DNA of 64,000 nucleotides from Asaia prunellae JCM 25354. Its GTDB lineage: Bacteria; Pseudomonadota; Alphaproteobacteria; Acetobacterales; Acetobacteraceae. The translations under genes were made by a program, and so were the position numbers. Below the pieces are notes generated by a model. The model did no database searches and was not told the origin of the DNA. It worked only from the letters and a program-made list of their open reading frames with translations. Positions within the stretch are counted from its first letter, which is position 1. The number at the start of each line of letters is the position of its first letter. Shown here one piece after another: positions 10,693 to 20,988 of this stretch. The stretch is from NCBI RefSeq assembly GCF_000613885.1, contig NZ_BAJV01000005.1, positions 62,001-126,000 of the forward strand, in the 5' to 3' direction.

Positions 10693-11229
10693 ATGGTGCG
10701 ACTGCGTGGTTCTGCAATTACTCTCGTTTCGGCTCTGACTCTGGCGGCTTGCGCGCAACAGCCCGTCGTACAGCGCGTCGTTCCTCCCAACCCCTTCGGT
10801 TATCAGAAAGTCTCTGCTGTCTGTACGACGACTCCGGTCAAGACGGCGCCTGATGGCAGCATGAGCGTTGAAATGACGGTGCGCAGCGATGACGGTCTTT
10901 GTGCCCTCGCCGTGCAGAAGCCGGGCAACACCAATTACCGTTCTTTCGGCGTTGCCCCTGCGCCTCAGCATGGCAAGGCCTTCATGTATAATTTCGACGA
11001 TCACACCTACATTACCTACACACCGAGCACCGCCTATGCAGGCAAGGACAGCTTTACCGCCGTTCTGATTCCCGGCGGGACCGAAAAGCGCACCAGGCTG
11101 ACTGTCAATGCAACGGTTGATGCAACGGGCGTTACCATTGCGGCCCCTCCGAAGGCTACAGTCGCTCCGGCAGCCAGGAAACCTGTCGCCAAGCACACGA
11201 CGTCACGTCGCAAGACCACCAAGAAGTAG
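10693..11229 (+). CDS. small lipoprotein of unknown function
   Basis: About 178 aa. The N-terminus carries a lipoprotein signal (LVSALTLAACAQ) with the acylated Cys near residue 20. The central part (residues 40-140) is predicted beta-rich, with segments such as YITYTPSTAYAGKDSFTA that recall Ig-like/cadherin-type beta domains. The C-terminus is a basic Lys/Arg/Thr tail (TTSRRKTTKK), which could bind a polyanion or peptidoglycan. No specific family is recognised. GGAG precedes the ATG at 10693. A hairpin follows the stop. Confidence 0.6.
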   Translation: MVRLRGSAITLVSALTLAACAQQPVVQRVVPPNPFGYQKVSAVCTTTPVKTAPDGSMSVEMTVRSDDGLCALAVQKPGNTNYRSFGVAPAPQHGKAFMYNFDDHTYITYTPSTAYAGKDSFTAVLIPGGTEKRTRLTVNATVDATGVTIAAPPKATVAPAARKPVAKHTTSRRKTTKK

Positions 11230-11238
11230 GAATCCGTT

Positions 11239-11276
11239 TCTCCCCTGCTTCTGCGTCTGGCGAAGAAGCAGGGAGA
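11239..11276. terminator. bidirectional hairpin between convergent genes
   Basis: TCTCCCCTGCTTCT pairs with AGAAGCAGGGAGA with one bulged C. It lies between the ends of the lipoprotein gene and the Rrf2 gene, and there is no long T-tract. Confidence 0.5.
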
Positions 11277-11288
11277 CTGACTCGCATG

Positions 11289-11738
11289 TCAGATCGAGAA
11301 TGAAATAGGCTCGTGGACCGGTCGACGCAGTCCGGCAGCTTCTGCTCTCCTGACCATCTCCTCCAGGGTAAGCGTCGCCATCTCACCGCGTATCGTTTCA
11401 TCGAGGACCTGCCAGCAAGGCTCGATGACATTGCGAAACAGTGCACCCTGAGCGGCTTCTTCACTCGCTGTGTCTTCGGAGACAACGACACGCACAATCT
11501 CATCAAGCCCGATATCGCGTTGCGGTCGGCCCAGGCGATAGCCGCCACGTGGTCCACGGACACTTTCGAGAAGGCCGGAGCGCGACAGTGCCTGAAGCAG
11601 TGGTTCGATCCCCCTGCGGGCCAACCCGGCCCGCTCGGCAATATCGCCGCCGCTGACAAGGCTGGAGCGTCCGGCATGAAAGGCCACATCGACCATGATG
11701 ATCACAGCGATCATCGCCCTGTCCCTGCGAAGATACAT
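11289..11738 (-). CDS. Rrf2 family transcriptional regulator (CymR-like)
   Basis: Winged-helix DNA-binding repressor of about 149 aa. The helix-turn-helix (SGGDIAERAGLARRGIEPL) and the wing (VRGPRGGYRLGRP) are typical of Rrf2 proteins. IscR and NsrR hold an iron-sulfur cluster through three Cys around residues 90-110. Here only a single Cys (EPCWQV) is present, so this one probably does not carry a cluster. It is divergent from a cysteine synthase gene, as CymR is functionally linked to CysK in Firmicutes. Regulation of cysteine synthesis is therefore the best guess, by inference from context. GAGG precedes the ATG at 11738. Confidence 0.75.
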   Translation of the reverse strand: MYLRRDRAMIAVIIMVDVAFHAGRSSLVSGGDIAERAGLARRGIEPLLQALSRSGLLESVRGPRGGYRLGRPQRDIGLDEIVRVVVSEDTASEEAAQGALFRNVIEPCWQVLDETIRGEMATLTLEEMVRRAEAAGLRRPVHEPISFSI

Positions 11739-11765
11739 CCAGATTTTTCCTCAATGACAAATTAT

Positions 11766-11789
11766 CCGCAATATAGCAGTTATTGCCGG
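11766..11789. promoter_or_regulatory. possible operator between Rrf2 gene and cysK
   Basis: An imperfect inverted repeat (CCGCAATA ... TATTGCCGG) sits in the 112-base divergent gap between the Rrf2 gene and cysK. Rrf2 proteins bind dyad sites in such positions. It is not tested beyond the symmetry itself. Confidence 0.35.
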
Positions 11790-11850
11790 GAAAACACAGA
11801 TGCGCATCGCAGGAACGAACGCGCTGCCATATTGCAAGAAGGATTTGCCC

Positions 11851-12852
11851 ATGACGACCCCTACGGTGCCTGGTGAGAAAACGCGTACGGCGTCAGGCTA
11901 TGCCGCACCCAGAGGCCAGATTTTCGACTCGATCCTGCAAACCGTAGGGGGCACACCGCTTGTGGCTGTGCCGCGCCTGACCCAGGCTGACAAACTCAAG
12001 GCCCGGCTTTTGCTCAAGCTGGAGTTTTTTAACCCGCTGGGCTCTGTAAAGGATCGTATCGGCGTTGCCCTTATCCAGCAGGCAGAAGCACGGGGAGAGA
12101 TCACGCCGGGGCGCACGGTACTGGTAGAGCCGACCTCCGGTAACACGGGTATTTCCCTGGCATTTGCATCCGCTGCGCTTGGTTATCGGCTGATTGTCAC
12201 CATGCCGGAGAGCGCGTCGATCGAAAGACGCAAGATGTTGCGTCTGATGGATGCCCAGCTGGAACTGACTCCGGCGGCACGAGGAATGGCAGGGGCCATT
12301 CTGCGTGCTGAAGAGCTGGTGGCTTCTCTCCCTGATGCCTGGATGCCAAGTCAGTTTGATAATCAGGCCAATCCCGAGATCCATGCGCTAACGACAGCTG
12401 AGGAGCTATGGATCGATACGGATGGGACAGTGGATCTTGTCGTTGCCGGGGTGGGCACAGGGGGAACGTTGACCGGTATCGCGCGCACTCTCAGGCCGCG
12501 CAAACCATCAATGGAGTTCTGGGGCGTGGAACCTGCGGAAAGCGCGGTGCTGAATGGTGATGACCCGGGTCCGCACGGAATTCAGGGCATTGGCCCCGGT
12601 TTCTGTCCCAATACGCTCGATTCATCCCTGCTGGATGGTGTGCTTGCTGTCTCGGAACGTGATGCCATGGCGGCATCACGGCGTTGCGCGCGTATTGAAG
12701 GTATTCCCATCGGGATTTCTTCCGGAGCCGCGCTTCATGCGGCCCTGACGCTGGCACAACGCGATGAGAACGAGGGGAAGACGATCGTGTCAATCGTTCC
12801 GTCATTTGCCGAGCGCTATCTCTCGACATCTCTTTTCAACGGACTTGTCTAG
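11851..12852 (+). CDS. cysK: cysteine synthase A (O-acetylserine sulfhydrylase)
   Basis: PLP enzyme that makes L-cysteine from O-acetylserine and sulfide. The PLP lysine lies in NPLGSVKDRIG. The substrate loop is TSGNTGIS, the phosphate loop GTGGTLTG, and the segment GIGPGFCP matches the CysK family. The length, about 333 aa, is slightly over the usual 310-325 owing to an N-terminal extension. ATG 11851 is chosen because AAGGA lies 8 bases upstream. It is divergent from an Rrf2 regulator that probably controls it. Confidence 0.92.
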   Translation: MTTPTVPGEKTRTASGYAAPRGQIFDSILQTVGGTPLVAVPRLTQADKLKARLLLKLEFFNPLGSVKDRIGVALIQQAEARGEITPGRTVLVEPTSGNTGISLAFASAALGYRLIVTMPESASIERRKMLRLMDAQLELTPAARGMAGAILRAEELVASLPDAWMPSQFDNQANPEIHALTTAEELWIDTDGTVDLVVAGVGTGGTLTGIARTLRPRKPSMEFWGVEPAESAVLNGDDPGPHGIQGIGPGFCPNTLDSSLLDGVLAVSERDAMAASRRCARIEGIPIGISSGAALHAALTLAQRDENEGKTIVSIVPSFAERYLSTSLFNGLV

Positions 12853-12905
12853 AATCGGACCTGCTGGTCTGCGGAACGGGGGCGGTATCTCCCGTTCTGA
12901 CGGGT

Positions 12906-12926
12906 GGGAGAGGGATACCCTCTCCC
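12906..12926. terminator. hairpin after cysK
   Basis: A perfect 9-base stem (GGGAGAGGG / CCCTCTCCC) with a 3-base loop is followed by GTTAT. It lies between the convergent ends of cysK and the OmpA-like gene. Confidence 0.6.
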
Positions 12927-12935
12927 GTTATCCTG

Positions 12936-14147
12936 TCAGTTCAGAATAATCTCGACCCGGCGGTTCTGAGGTTCCCGCGTGTTCGGCCCTGTCTGGACCA
13001 GAGGGTTACTTTCGCCATAGCCCTTGGTTACGATCAGCCCGCCTGGCACACCATCACGGATCAACTCGGCGCGTACGGCATCAGCGCGACGGACCGACAG
13101 TTTCATGTTGTAGCTTTCACCGCGCGAACCGGGATGAGCGGCGCTGTTATCGGTGTAGCCATTGACCTCAATGCGCGTAAGCTGCGTATGGGTCGAGTTC
13201 TGGGCGGCAGTGCCGACAATGGCGCGAGCACGATCAGTCAGATCGGCACGATCCCAGTCAAAGAAGACGAGATAGCTGCGCGCCGGGGCAGGAGCAGGCG
13301 CTGTAACGACGGGCACACTGCGCGGTGGGGGAGGGGCCGGATTGAACTCGTAGCGCAGTCCCAGCAGCAGGGAATGATTGAAGTCGGTACGGGTAACACG
13401 GTTACCTTCCATGGCACCTGCAGGGCGCGGGGTGTCATACCCGCCTATGCTGCCATAGCCACTCGCGTAATGCCCGTTTGGTCCAAGCATCGAGTAGAAG
13501 CGATATTCGGTTGTAAATGACAGTCCGACAGCAAACGGAACCGGAAAGGAAAGACCAAAGATACCCTGATAGGCAAAATTGCTGGTCGTACCGCCGATTT
13601 TCTGGTTGAGATAGTTATTCGGAGCACGAACAGAGGCATTCATGGCCTGCCAGCCATAGCCTACACCGGCTCCGAAATAGGGATAGACCCAGTTCGCGCC
13701 GATATCCATGTCAAACAGGGCGTTGACCATTACGCCATATTGCTGCTGACGACCCCCGGCAGAAGACGGGAAATAGCTTGATTTGAACTGTTGCAGACGG
13801 TTGTTGCGGTAATTGCCTTCCACTTCAACACGAAAGCCGTTGCCCAGACCCCAGCCGACAGAACCAAGGCCGGTTACGCCCGCATCATAGTGGTCGCGCC
13901 CGCTGGGCAGGACCGGTGAAAGGCGTACGGTCTGATCCTGATTGAAACTTGCGCCACCTGCGCCTGCCGCATAAAGCCCTTTCACCACCTGAGCCTGTGC
14001 AGGAGCAGTCAGAAGGCAGAAGCCGCCCAGAGCGCTCAGGCCCAGGAGACTCCTGCGGAAAAAGCGAGAAAGCGATCCGACCGCCTGCGGGACATCGGAA
14101 AACGGGCGGTAAACGGCTTCACCGCGCGTTCGGTGCTCCAGGGTCAT
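12936..14147 (-). CDS. OmpA-family outer membrane protein
   Basis: About 403 aa. A long n-region and hydrophobic signal (LGLSALGGFCLLTAPAQAQ) is followed by an eight-stranded beta-barrel domain, a Pro-rich linker (NPAPPPPRSVPV), and a C-terminal OmpA peptidoglycan-binding domain. The last shows FDWDRADLT, NGYTDNSAAH and TREPQNRRVEI, including the Asp and Arg that bind meso-diaminopimelate. It should tether the outer membrane to the wall. ATG 14147 is preferred because GGAGAAGA lies just upstream; the frame stays open further up, but without family similarity. The roughly 230 bases upstream look like an untranslated leader. Confidence 0.88.
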   Translation of the reverse strand: MTLEHRTRGEAVYRPFSDVPQAVGSLSRFFRRSLLGLSALGGFCLLTAPAQAQVVKGLYAAGAGGASFNQDQTVRLSPVLPSGRDHYDAGVTGLGSVGWGLGNGFRVEVEGNYRNNRLQQFKSSYFPSSAGGRQQQYGVMVNALFDMDIGANWVYPYFGAGVGYGWQAMNASVRAPNNYLNQKIGGTTSNFAYQGIFGLSFPVPFAVGLSFTTEYRFYSMLGPNGHYASGYGSIGGYDTPRPAGAMEGNRVTRTDFNHSLLLGLRYEFNPAPPPPRSVPVVTAPAPAPARSYLVFFDWDRADLTDRARAIVGTAAQNSTHTQLTRIEVNGYTDNSAAHPGSRGESYNMKLSVRRADAVRAELIRDGVPGGLIVTKGYGESNPLVQTGPNTREPQNRRVEIILN

Positions 14148-14379
14148 ATCGTCTTCTCCATCCTTTTCACGCGGCAGACTGAGAGGAGGCCGGTCAAGCA
14201 GCCTTCCGCAGCGATCTGAATGCCGTCTTTTCGCTGAACTGTCATCCCCGTGCAACGTCTGTTTCCGGTCGGGGTGCATTCGCTTTGTTGCGCCATTCTT
14301 TCTTCCTGCTCCGAGTGTGGGATGGTTGCAACAGTCGCAGAAGCCTGCCTCTGCATTTTTTAATGCGGCCTGCATGGAA

Positions 14380-14712
14380 TTACCCGTTCCGGCCAGGTAA
14401 AATACTTTCGACAGGCGCGGTTATGTCATCGAGGGTGAATTCCAGAATCCATAAATCCGGGTCATAGCGTTTCTGACGTTCGAGATATGTATCGAGTGCT
14501 TCATGGCTTTCCATGGTGATGCGCTCCCAGCCCGCACCGAAGGCCGCATCACGCAGCACGGCGCAACGTGCCATACGGTCAACCAGAATGACCAGCACGG
14601 CGCCGGCATCGTCATCACCACGTTTGATCATCATGGCTGAGCCCCCCTGCGTCTCGATCAGTCGCATGAGACCACGCGCCCACAGGCCGGATTTGAGACG
14701 GGCTTCAGTCAT
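14380..14712 (-). CDS. DUF1491 family protein
   Basis: About 110 aa, cytoplasmic, with the recognisable DUF1491 pattern: ARLKSGLWARGLMRL near the N-terminus, RGDDDAGAVLVILVDR in the middle and DPDLWILEFTLDD near the C-terminus. The function is unknown. It overlaps the upstream protease gene by 4 bases (ATGA), so the two are co-translated; this pairing is common in alphaproteobacteria. Confidence 0.85.
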   Translation of the reverse strand: MTEARLKSGLWARGLMRLIETQGGSAMMIKRGDDDAGAVLVILVDRMARCAVLRDAAFGAGWERITMESHEALDTYLERQKRYDPDLWILEFTLDDITAPVESILPGRNG

Positions 14713-16316
14713 GGCCGCGCATCATCCATATCGTCCGGCATGGCGGCAATTGCAGCATGATAGCTTTCCGGTCGATGAAGAAGAAGCGCAGCTGTATCGA
14801 GATCGGCATCGGTACCCAATGCTGCAGGGCAGTGACGCCTGATATCAAGAATACGCGAGACGGAAACCGGAAAGCGCAGGGCGCGACTGGCGGTGACGCT
14901 TTCGCTGTCAAGAAGCTTTCCCTGAGCAAGTGATTGCAGTTGCTGTTTGAGCGCTTGGGCTCCGCGTGAAGTGCAAATTTGCGGTATGACTCCCAGTCCC
15001 TGCAGTGGCCAGCCCAGAGGCGCCAGAACACGGCTCCAGGTAACAAAAAGCTCGCCGCCATCCGGCATTTGTCCGACAGCCTGAACTAGTCCCTTGCCCA
15101 GTGTTGCGCTGCCGACAACTACAGCACGGCGATGATCAGACAGGCTGCCGCCATAATCTCTGCTGCACTTGCCGTACGGCCATCAACAAGAGCCACGATG
15201 GGCAGGCCATTGGTCATGTCCCCTCCCTGTACTGCCCATATATGATTGGATTTTGGATCACGGCCCTGGGTAACGACTGCAATACCCTGATCGAGCACGA
15301 GGGCTGTCGCAGTAACCGCCTGTTGAAGCACACCTCCACGATCGCCGCGCAGATCGAAAATCAGCCCGGTCAGTTTCTTGTCTTCAAGAGCCTGATCGAT
15401 ATTCTGACTCAGCTCTTCAGCTGTATCCGAGGAAAACGAGGCGATACGCAGTATCACGATATGATCGTGCATACTGGCAAAAACTGTCTGGGGTGGGACG
15501 ATCTGGCGTTCTATTCGCATGATCGCACCGTGATGGCCGGGGTCGGCAAGCAGAAGCTTGACCTTGCTTCCCGGTGCGCCGGTGAGCCAGCTCTCGACTG
15601 TCGCAGGGTCCTGGTTCCGCGTCGAGCGGCCATCGACGGCAAGCAGTCTCTGGCCGATATTGGCACCAGCAGCCCAGGCAGGCCCATTGGCATTGATGGC
15701 AGTTACGACGATCGCAGAGTTCTCACGCGCAAGAGAAAGCCCGACACCCGCCTGGGCGCCTGTTCGGTTCGCCCTGTCATTCCCTGCGGGAGCCGGGGCG
15801 ACATAGCGTGAATAGGGGTCGAGATGGTTGAACAGCTCGTCGAAAAAACTCTGAAGCAGAGCGTCACGTCCGGCGGCACGCAGGGAGGCCGAACCATGCC
15901 ATGCCACATCCATGCTCGAAACAATCAGCTTTACCCAGTTGAGCGTGTCATTCTCGCCCGGTTCCCGAAATTCCGAGACAGTTTTCTGGCCGATAGACAG
16001 GCGCAACATTGCCGGATGGTTGGGATCATGGGGCGGTTCGACCACGGTGATCGACGGATCGATTGCTGTCAGCCCGTCGAGCCCCCACAGACTATAGGTC
16101 TTGCTTGAATGAACCTCGAGAGTACGCGGTGTGAGAAACCGGAAGGCGCTCGACAGAACGGAGTTCAGCAACCCCGTATCAAGTGCGGGCCCTTCCTGTG
16201 CCTGCGCTGTTTCCAGGCAGGCAATGAAGGATAGCGCCGCAATCGTGCCCAGGCTGCACCGGGATAACGCGCCAGACAGGAAAGGAACGTGTTTCAGAGC
16301 CAGTAACCTTGACCAT
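14709..16316 (-). CDS. S41 family C-terminal processing protease (frameshifted)
   Basis: Periplasmic serine protease of the tail-specific (CtpA) type: signal peptide, S41 N-terminal helices, a PDZ domain (AGVGLSLARENSAIVV to GQRLLAVDG) and the catalytic S41 domain. The nucleophile Ser sits in DGRTASAAEIMAAAL, and the Lys is expected downstream in GSATLGKGLVQ. A C is missing from CCC near 15143, right after the catalytic Ser. A second problem lies at the start: removing one T near 16306 joins ATG 16316 to a good signal peptide ending ETAQAQ, whereas without that change there is no ATG. The corrected length is about 535 aa. It is coupled to the DUF1491 gene. Confidence 0.85.
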
Positions 16317-16431
16317 CAGGAAGATGGCTTCCCCCTAAGAATTCCGCTTTAGCGACCCGTCAGGAGGCGCGATAGAAGCCTAGCAGGACGAGCGATGTTT
16401 TTGCCACGGTCTGTGGCATCAAAAGCGCAAA

Positions 16432-19162
16432 TTATTCTGTTTCTTCACCACCTGTTGTTTTGGCCTGGCGTGTTTTCCTTACAGGCTTGGTGGCGGATTC
16501 TGAGGACTCTGCTTTTTTTCTGGTGCTTGTGGCTTTCCTGGCAGCTGGTTTCTTCGTTGATGTTGCCCTGGACGCGGACTTCTTTCCGGGTTCGGCCTTC
16601 TCACCCTTTTCGACAGGGGTCGATTTCGTGGCGGTCTTGCGCGTTGCCTTTGTCTTGGCTTTGAGGGGCTTGCCTTTTTCGGACAGTAGCGTCAGGGCCT
16701 CGTCGAACGTTACATCGTCCATTGCCTGCCCCTTGGCGAGATTGGCAACGATCTGCCCGTGCTGGACATAGGGACCAAAGCGTCCCTTGCGTATCATGAC
16801 CGCCTCGCCGTCCTTCGGATGCGCACCAAGATTGCGTATCGAAGCCAGCTTCTTGGCAAGTGAGTCGATGGCACGATTGAGCCCGACTGTCAGTACGTCG
16901 TCATCCGCGTCGAGCGTACCGAAAATTGCGCCCATCTTCACATAGGGACCAAAACGGCCAAGCCCTGCTTCTATCATCTCTCCTGTTTCGGGATGGGGTC
17001 CGAGCTTGCGTGGCAGGGAGAGCAGGCCAAGCGCCTGATCAAGTGTGAGCTTGTCTCCTTCCAGTCCCTTGGGGATGGTAGTGCGTTTTGGCTTGATCTT
17101 CTTGTTGTCAGGATCGGCTTCGCCACGCTGGATATAGAGACCATAGGGGCCACGGCGTATCGTGACGTCCTCTCCCGTTTCCGGGTCTTGGCCGAGGCTC
17201 TTCATACCTTCCTTGAGGGTCTCGCCTTCTCCGCCGTCTTCAGCGACCAGACGACGGGGTAAACTGACAGCCGGGGTAATTCGAACAGCCGATAAAGGCG
17301 CCGAATTTACCAAGTCGCAGCCCAAGGCGTCCCGTTCCGCAGGCCGTACACTGGCGTGGATCGCCCCCGTCCTCGCGGGTCGGAAAGAAATGCGAACCAA
17401 GATCCTCATCAAGCGCGTCAATGACATCCGAAATCTTCAGATCCTTGGTCTGCGCTACGGCTGCCGAGAAATCGCGCCAGAAGGCGGCCATGATGTCGTG
17501 CCAGTCGGCACGGCCATCGGAAATGTCATCAAGCTGCTCTTCGAGAGTCGCCGTAAAGTCCGTATCGACGTAGCGTTCGAAAAAGGATGTCAGAAACGCA
17601 GTGACCAGGCGGCCGCGATCTTCGGGAATGAACCGGCGGGCATCGAGGCGTACATAATTGCGGTCGCGCAGAACGGTCAGGATCGAGGCATAGGTCGAAG
17701 GACGTCCGATCCCGATTTCTTCCATACGCTTGACGAGGCTGGCTTCAGAGAAGCGCGGCGGCGGCTGGGTGAAATGCTGGTCAGCTTCGACACCACGAAT
17801 GGAGAGCGCGTCACCCTCACTCATGGCAGGCAGAACGCGGCCTTCATCCTCGTCAGATTTCGTATCGTCGCGGCCTTCGCTGTACAGCTTGAGAAAGCCG
17901 TCAAAAGCGATGATCGAGCCGTTGGCACGCAGGACGGACCGGTTTGTGGAGTCGGACAGATCAACCACCACCTGGTCGAGTTCCGCCGACTGCATCTGCG
18001 AGGCGACAGCGCGCTTCCAGATCAGTTCGTACAGGCGCATCTGCTCGCCCGAGAGATGGCGCGCCATGGATTCGGGTGTGCGCGTGACATCGGTTGGGCG
18101 GATCGCCTCATGCGCTTCCTGCGCGTTTTTTGCCTTGCTGGTATAGACGCGGGGCTTTTCGGGCAGATAGGGCGGGCCATAGCTGCTGGTTATCATGTCA
18201 CGAATGGCATGGACGGCCTCGGCTGCCATGGTGACGCCATCGGTACGCATATAGGTGATGAGACCGACTGTTTCGCCTCCGAGATCGACACCTTCGTAGA
18301 GCTGCTGGGCCGCGCGCATTGTCGATTGCGCGCTCATGCCGATCTTGCGCGAGGCCTCCTGCTGAAGGGTTGAAGTAGTGAACGGTGCAGGCGGGTTGCG
18401 ACGGGCTTTTTTCCGCTCGACAGAACGCACAGTAAAGGCGCTGCGCGCTACCAGATCACGCGCGGCATGGGCTTTCTCTTCATTGTCCAGATCGAACTGG
18501 TCGAGCTTTCGTCCGTCAAGATGCGTAAGGCGCGCTGAGAACGCTGCGTTGCGTGGCGTGGCAAAACCGCCGGTGACCGACCAGTATTCGCGGCTTTTAA
18601 AGATCTCGATCTCGGCTTCGCGCTCACAGATCAGCCTGAGTGCGACCGATTGTACACGCCCTGCGCTGCGACTGCCAGGCAGCTTGCGCCACAGCACAGG
18701 AGAGAGCGTGAAACCTACAAGATAATCCAGTGCGCGGCGGGCCATATAGGCATCGATCAGGGGTTGATCGAGCGCGCGTGGATTGGCCATCGCTGTTTGC
18801 ACAGCCGATTTTGTGATTTCGTTGAAGGTGATCCGCTGCACGTTTTTGCCACGCAGCAGGTTTTTCTCCTCAAGTGCCGCCCGCACATGCCAGGAAATGG
18901 CTTCGCCTTCGCGATCCGGGTCAGTGGCGAGGTAGAGCGTGCTGGCGCTTTTGACTGCCTTGGCGATAGTCGCGATCTGCTTGGCACCGCGTTCATCGGT
19001 CTGCCAGTCCATAGCGAAGTTTTCGTCAGGCCTTACACTGCCATCCTTGGGCGGCAGGTCACGGACATGGCCAAACGATGCCAGAACGATGAAATTATCG
19101 CCCAGATATTTGTTGATGGTCTTCGCCTTTGCCGGGCTTTCGACCACTACGACATCAGTCAT
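16432..19162 (-). CDS. topA: DNA topoisomerase I (one frameshift)
   Basis: Type IA topoisomerase that relaxes negative supercoils. The N-terminal TOPRIM has VVVESPAKAKTINKYLG and the active-site Tyr is in GLITYMRTDG. A four-Cys zinc motif (CTACGTG ... CSNYPGC) is followed by repeated C-terminal modules with the signature GRFGPYV, and then by a Lys/Ala/Thr-rich basic tail of about 80 residues. The frame changes at a CCCC run near 17256-17259; removing one C gives a smooth join and a protein of about 909 aa. It is the last gene of the gltX-to-topA block, 41 bases after dprA. Confidence 0.94.
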
Positions 19163-19203
19163 CTCTACTCCAGAACCGCTCCGGCCTGCTCGGAACCGGC
19201 GGA

Positions 19204-20331
19204 TCAGGCTGATAGAACAACCTGCCCCCCGGGAAGGAAAGTCGCTACGCCGCCAAGTTCAAGGTCTGACAGGGCGGATAGCACCATGGATACCGAGAAC
19301 TGGCAGCGCGCCACGATGTCGTCAACTGCTACGGCCGCAGGAGAGAGCAGATCGCGAACTGTTTGACGCACTTCATCAGGGGTGGGCGTCGGTGTGACGC
19401 CGGGGGAAGCTGCCTCTGAGAACCCGGGAAATCCGGTCCATTCCGGCGCGACTCGCGGATTGCCCGGGCTTCCGATCTGGCTCAGAACGTCCTCGGCGGT
19501 TTCTGTCAGGATTGCACCCTGACGTATGAGGTCATTGCCGCCACGAGAGCGTGGATCAAGGGGGGACCCCGGCACGGCAAAGACATCGCGACCATAATCA
19601 AGGGCAAGGCGGGCTGTGATCAGGGTGCCGGAACGCAGAGCCGCTTCGATCAGGATAACCCCGAGGGACAGCCCTGCAATAAGACGATTGCGCCGGGGGA
19701 AATGACTGGCCTGCGGGATAGTGCCAAGAGGTGCTTCGGTCACGATGCAGCCACGTTCGGCTACAGCGCGGTAGAGACTCTCGTTTTCAGGAGGGTAGAA
19801 ACAGTCCAGCCCCCCTGCTGCTGCACCAATGGTCATCCCGGTATGGAGTGCTGCCCGATGGGCGGCAGAATCGATGCCACGAGCAAGGCCGGAGACAATC
19901 ACACATCCCTCGAGAGCTAGGGCACCGCTCAGACTTTCTGCGATACGCAGTCCTCCTGCCGAAGCATTGCGCGCGCCGACAATACCGATGGCATGTTCTG
20001 AAAGTAACGCAACCCGTCCCCAGACACCCAGAACGGGCGGGGCATCCGGGAGGCGCGCCAGGAGGGGCGGATAATCAGGATCGCCGAGAACAAGCAGCTG
20101 TCCTCCAAAGCGTTCAAGAGCTTCCTGTTCCTCGGCAATCGACTCGCGCGTTGGAATAATGACACCGGCCCGCCTACCTGCCTTGCGGACACGTTCTGGA
20201 AGGATGTCAATGGCCGTTGTGGCCGAACCATACTCTTTCAGCAGGCGTCGGAAATTGACCGGCCCGATCCCGTCAGTACGAGCGAGGCGCATCATGTCGA
20301 TGCGTTCGCTGGCTGAGGGCGGTGGGATCAT
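19204..20331 (-). CDS. dprA: DNA processing protein DprA
   Basis: Loads RecA onto incoming single-stranded DNA during natural transformation. The Rossmann-like DprA core shows GIVGARNAS, VSGLARGIDSAAH, FPRRNRLIAGLS and AVPGSPLDPRSRG. An N-terminal helix-hairpin-helix-like region and a C-terminal winged helix (the DML1-like part, about residues 315-375) complete a 375 aa protein of normal length. It is intact. With comEC nearby, it suggests that the organism can take up DNA, though the other competence genes are outside the window. Confidence 0.93.
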   Translation of the reverse strand: MIPPPSASERIDMMRLARTDGIGPVNFRRLLKEYGSATTAIDILPERVRKAGRRAGVIIPTRESIAEEQEALERFGGQLLVLGDPDYPPLLARLPDAPPVLGVWGRVALLSEHAIGIVGARNASAGGLRIAESLSGALALEGCVIVSGLARGIDSAAHRAALHTGMTIGAAAGGLDCFYPPENESLYRAVAERGCIVTEAPLGTIPQASHFPRRNRLIAGLSLGVILIEAALRSGTLITARLALDYGRDVFAVPGSPLDPRSRGGNDLIRQGAILTETAEDVLSQIGSPGNPRVAPEWTGFPGFSEAASPGVTPTPTPDEVRQTVRDLLSPAAVAVDDIVARCQFSVSMVLSALSDLELGGVATFLPGGQVVLSA

Positions 20332-20337
20332 CTGGCG

Positions 20338-20988
20338 TCAGATTTCCCGCTTTGTCTGCGGAGGGGGGTCTATATTGATACGCGTTTCCCGGCCTGTAAT
20401 CAGACGTTTTATATTGCCTGTGTGCCGCAACAGAATGATGAGCGTCAGAATCAGTGTGGCGACAGGCAGTGGACTGTGTATCGGCTGCATGGCCAGTGGC
20501 GGCATGATGAAAGGCGCGACGGCAAAAGCTGCAAGGGCACCTGCCGATGAGATATGGGAGAGTTTGGCAACAGCAAGCCAGACAATGCAGCAGGCAATGC
20601 CGACAGGCCAGCACAGGGCAAAGAGGACGCCCAGCCCGGTCGCAACGCCCTTACCGCCACGAAAACCCAGCCAGACCGGGAAACAATGGCCAATCACCAC
20701 GCTCACACCAGCGACCGCCATGCCGGTCTGCAGATCGGCAGAAAGCAGAAAGCGAACCATCAGAACAGCCAGCGCCCCCTTGAGACCGTCAAGAAGCAGC
20801 GTGGCGGCAGCAAGTCCTTTGCGACCGGTACGAAGCACATTGGTCGCACCAATATTCCCCGAGCCGATCTTGCGAATATCCCCGGCTCCGCCAACATGGG
20901 CAATCAGCAAACCGAAAGGAATGCTGCCGAGCAGATAGGCAAGCCCGGCACAAAGAAGGAAATCAGGCTTCAGCAAGGTCTGGATCAT
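20338..20988 (-). CDS. plsY: glycerol-3-phosphate acyltransferase PlsY
   Basis: Inner-membrane enzyme that transfers an acyl group from acyl phosphate to glycerol-3-phosphate, the first step of phospholipid synthesis. The three PlsY motifs are present: LLGSIPFGLLIA, GSGNIGATNVLR and GHCFPVWLGFRGGKGVATGLG. About 216 aa with multiple transmembrane segments, of usual length. The start overlaps the stop of the pyrC-like gene by 4 bases. Confidence 0.95.
   Translation of the reverse strand: MIQTLLKPDFLLCAGLAYLLGSIPFGLLIAHVGGAGDIRKIGSGNIGATNVLRTGRKGLAAATLLLDGLKGALAVLMVRFLLSADLQTGMAVAGVSVVIGHCFPVWLGFRGGKGVATGLGVLFALCWPVGIACCIVWLAVAKLSHISSAGALAAFAVAPFIMPPLAMQPIHSPLPVATLILTLIILLRHTGNIKRLITGRETRINIDPPPQTKREI

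Noticed and set aside
16385-16430. Terminator hairpin after topA (GCCAC/GTGGC)
   Set aside because: The stem is only 5 bases, and on the topA strand it is followed by A residues rather than T residues.
17162-18373. Long forward open frame (about 400 codons) opposite topA
   Set aside because: It is the complement of a well-supported topoisomerase gene and shows no domain or start signal of its own.
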